From positions 1-39,243 of IMG/VR virus record IMGVR_UViG_3300046028_003776: a stretch of 39,243 nucleotides of DNA, one strand, 5' to 3'. The translations under genes and the position numbers were made by a program. The notes beneath the pieces were generated by a model, which saw only the letters and a program-made list of their open reading frames with translations, did not search any database and had not been told where the DNA came from. Source of the stretch: a virus. Shown here piece by piece: positions 37,174 through 39,243 of this stretch. Numbering within the stretch: the first letter of the stretch is position 1; every line of letters starts with the position of its first letter.

Positions 37174-38717
37174 AGCGTGATGATGTCCCAGGACTGGTCT
37201 GCTGGCTTCGCAGTCGCCGTAGCGTGGAGCCCAAGTGCCATCACAAGGCTCACGATTCCGTCTATCCGCTCCGTTGACTTCTGCTTGCTCGGCTTGATGT
37301 TTCCGGCGTAATCGCTCTGGATCGCCACGTTCGCCGCCATCCACGACAGCACTGGATGGCCGCCGTGCCGGATCTTTTCCGAGAGCACGAGGTTCTCCAA
37401 CTGCTTTGCGGGGCTCGACATTGAGGCGTAGCCCTGACCAAAGCCTGTCACATTGATGCCTTCTCCTTGCAGTTGCGTAGCCAGCTGCGTGGCGTTCCAG
37501 CGGTCAATCCCCAGCTGGCGGATATTGAACTGCTGCGACAGTTGCACGATGTCTCGCCGGATCACGTCGTAGTCGGTGACGTTCCCATCGGTGGCACGGA
37601 TGTGCCCGTCACGGATCCAGCCGATGTAGTCCACCTTGTCCCGCTGCGTCCGCTCGGCCGCGTTCACCTCGGGCACCCAGAAGTACGGCAGCACGTCGAA
37701 GGTGCCGTCGTCGGCCTGGCTCACGAGCACCAACGCCGACAAGTCCGTGGTGCTGGCCAAGTCCAGCCCGGCGTACCACTCACGCTTCTCGAGCTCGTCA
37801 CGCAGCTGGCCGCCGCACTTCGCCCACGCATCGGGCGACAGCCACCGCACGTCCTGCGTGGTCCAGACGTTCAGCCGGTATCGCAAGAAGCTATTGAGCT
37901 TGGACGGCGACTGCTCGGCCTCACGGGCGTCGGCTGCGAACGACTCCACCGTGATTGTCTCGCCCAGCGACGGGTTGGCCTTGTGCCACGTCTTCGGGTC
38001 TTTCCAATCGTCCTCGGGTGATGCGGCGTAGATGCAACCGAAGAAGGCCGGGTCTACAGACGGGTCCGCAATGCACCGCTCGGCGTAGGCGTGCTGCTCC
38101 CAGCAGATACTCTTGCGGTCGTAGCCGGCCGTGGTGATCGACAGCAGCAGCGGCGACCGGCGAGCCGCACCGCCGTACCGCAGTGCGTCCCATAGCCGCC
38201 GGTCACGCTGAGCGTGGAGCTCGTCAAACAGCAGGGCGTGGATGTTTAGCCCCTCGGCCCGGAACGCATCGGCCGACAGCACCCGGTAAAACGAGTTACT
38301 GGCCTTGTGAATGATGGTCTTGCGGCTGTCGATCACCTCGAGGTGCTTGCTGAGAGCAGGCGACGCTCGCACCATCGAAGCCGCCTCACGGTAGATGATG
38401 CCCGCCTGCTCTCGGTCGCAGGCCGCACCGTAGACCTCGGCCCCCGGCTCAGAGTCAAACGCCGTCATGTACAGAGCGATGCCGGCCAGCGTGGTGCTCT
38501 TGCCCTGCTTCTTGGGTAGCTCGATGTACCCAACTCGATGCTGGCGGATGCCCTCTGGCGTGAGTCGGCCGAAGAGCTCACGCATGACGTGGTGCTGCCA
38601 CGGCAGGAGCTTGAACGGCTTGCCGGCGTTCTGCCCCTTGCTGTGCCGCAGGATGTTCTCGAAGAAGTGCACGACACGGCGGTAACGCCGCTGCCCTTCT
38701 TCGCAGAGATCAGGCAC
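37170..38717 (-). CDS. terminase large subunit
   Basis: A packaging motor ATPase/nuclease of HK97 type: PFKLLPWQHHV, Walker A ELPKKQGKST, Walker B LLFDELHAQ and nuclease acidic residues beginning GLDLASTTD, with a DRWNATQL segment near the end. It cuts and translocates concatemeric DNA. I chose GTG at 38717 (GTGCCTGA overlap with TerS), giving 515 residues; a GTG at 38771 would add 18 residues but overlaps TerS by 62 bases. Confidence 0.92.
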   Translation of the reverse strand: MPDLCEEGQRRYRRVVHFFENILRHSKGQNAGKPFKLLPWQHHVMRELFGRLTPEGIRQHRVGYIELPKKQGKSTTLAGIALYMTAFDSEPGAEVYGAACDREQAGIIYREAASMVRASPALSKHLEVIDSRKTIIHKASNSFYRVLSADAFRAEGLNIHALLFDELHAQRDRRLWDALRYGGAARRSPLLLSITTAGYDRKSICWEQHAYAERCIADPSVDPAFFGCIYAASPEDDWKDPKTWHKANPSLGETITVESFAADAREAEQSPSKLNSFLRYRLNVWTTQDVRWLSPDAWAKCGGQLRDELEKREWYAGLDLASTTDLSALVLVSQADDGTFDVLPYFWVPEVNAAERTQRDKVDYIGWIRDGHIRATDGNVTDYDVIRRDIVQLSQQFNIRQLGIDRWNATQLATQLQGEGINVTGFGQGYASMSSPAKQLENLVLSEKIRHGGHPVLSWMAANVAIQSDYAGNIKPSKQKSTERIDGIVSLVMALGLHATATAKPADQSWDIITL

Positions 38718-39180
38718 CGTGGAGCTTGAAGAACTCTTCGACTTCGTCGGTTGGCTTTTCTTCCTTGGCACCGAGCCGTGTCCTGCTGGTTGGTGTCAAC
38801 CCAAACTCGCCCATTAGCGACGCCTGCAGGCTCACTAATCCACGATACAAGGGCCCCGCCGGGTTGGGTTTCACGCCGCCCAGGTCGGTGTGCATCACCG
38901 GACCACTGGCCCGGAGCTCCATCAGGCACGCCTGCGTGGCAGCGTACACCTCGCACAAAGTGGCCAACGCCTCGCCGTCGGCAGTCGTTAGCGTGCCGAG
39001 GCCAGACAGGATCGGCACGAACTCGTTCCACTTCTCAACGGCGAGCGGTTCGACCAACAGCCGAGCCGGCATGGGGGGGACGCCTGGCGGTGCCGGCAGA
39101 TCCGGCCGGATCTTTCGCTTGCCACGATTGCCAGCCAGCCGCTTGGCGGCCTCGGGCATCGGCTTCGGTCCTCGCTTCAT
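38710..39180 (-). CDS. terminase small subunit, P27 family
   Basis: A 156-residue protein with the P27-type pattern: an early GPKPMPEAAKRLAGNRGKRK, a central TADGEALATLCEVYAA helix region, and SLMGEFGLTPTSRTRL near the end. It recognises cos or pac and regulates the large subunit. The ATG follows a TGAGGTGG ribosome site. It is the first late gene next to the right end of the window. Confidence 0.92.
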   Translation of the reverse strand: MKRGPKPMPEAAKRLAGNRGKRKIRPDLPAPPGVPPMPARLLVEPLAVEKWNEFVPILSGLGTLTTADGEALATLCEVYAATQACLMELRASGPVMHTDLGGVKPNPAGPLYRGLVSLQASLMGEFGLTPTSRTRLGAKEEKPTDEVEEFFKLHGA

Positions 39181-39243
39181 CGGGCCACCTCAAAAACGCT
39201 GCGGAAATGTGCGGACGCGCACGCGCGAGGGAAACATCGGCTT
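39181..39243. other. right end, possible cos-proximal region
   Basis: The 63 bases upstream of TerS have no gene. They include a GC-rich alternating stretch near 39213-39229 (GGACGCGCACGCGCG), a segment with dyad character, and ACATCGG at 39234-39240, which is repeated at 1-7. A cos site between HNH and TerS is expected here. Confidence 0.35.

Noticed and set aside
1-39243. Diversity-generating retroelement, transposon or toxin-antitoxin pair
   Set aside because: No reverse transcriptase, transposase, terminal inverted repeats with a transposase, or convincing toxin fold was seen.

Overview
This window looks like one complete genome of a temperate, HK97-type, long-tailed (siphovirus-like) phage of about 39 kb, shown with the packaging and late genes running right to left. 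The terminase small subunit starts 63 bases from the right end and an HNH endonuclease ends 15 bases from the left end. In HK97-like phages these two genes flank cos, so the ends probably lie at or near cos (inference). The DNA is GC-rich. No host gene, tRNA, rRNA or CRISPR array is visible. The host cannot be read from the sequence; Tat-like and lipoprotein-like signals and sigma70-like promoters fit a GC-rich Gram-negative-type bacterium, and Planctomycetota is only a weak guess.

Layout on the minus strand, in transcription order. The regulatory start is at 18.7-17.5 kb: small genes behind three promoters that each carry the same palindromic operator between -35 and -10. The early and replication block is at 17.3-7.5 kb: a recombination-associated protein, an SNF2-type helicase, a DNA methyltransferase, a winged-helix protein, a CoiA-like protein, a lambda O/P-like initiator and helicase-loader pair with an 11-bp iteron array inside the initiator gene, a LexA-like winged helix without protease, a sliding clamp (DnaN), small membrane proteins and a RusA resolvase. 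The block at 7.5-0 kb holds a methyltransferase, two glycosyltransferases, a lysis-like group (papain-fold enzyme, zinc-ribbon lipoprotein, membrane proteins), a receptor-binding-like protein and the HNH endonuclease. If the genome circularises, this strand continues through cos into TerS, TerL, portal, prohead protease, an Ogr/Com-like zinc finger, major capsid, a decoration-like protein, a third glycosyltransferase, connectors, tail tube, tail chaperones with a -1 frameshift (AAAAAAC), tape measure, tail-tip proteins, and a distal group with a metallopeptidase, a metallophosphoesterase and a nucleotide-modification-associated protein (39.2-20.4 kb).

Only three genes are on the plus strand (18.9-20.4 kb): a tyrosine integrase, a DUF551-like protein and a small protein with a Tat-like signal. 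They converge with the late genes on a strong hairpin at 20371-20407. Almost all minus-strand genes overlap by 1, 4, 8 or more bases (TGATG, ATGA, GTGA, ATGnnTGA), which points to translational coupling; many true starts are therefore internal ATG, GTG or TTG codons.

The most notable signals are the seven-unit, 11-bp phased repeat inside the initiator gene, the three operator promoters whose start codons fall at the predicted +1 (leaderless transcripts), the canonical frameshift site in the tail chaperone, three glycosyltransferases with a methyltransferase, and an Ogr/Com-like zinc finger inserted between protease and capsid.
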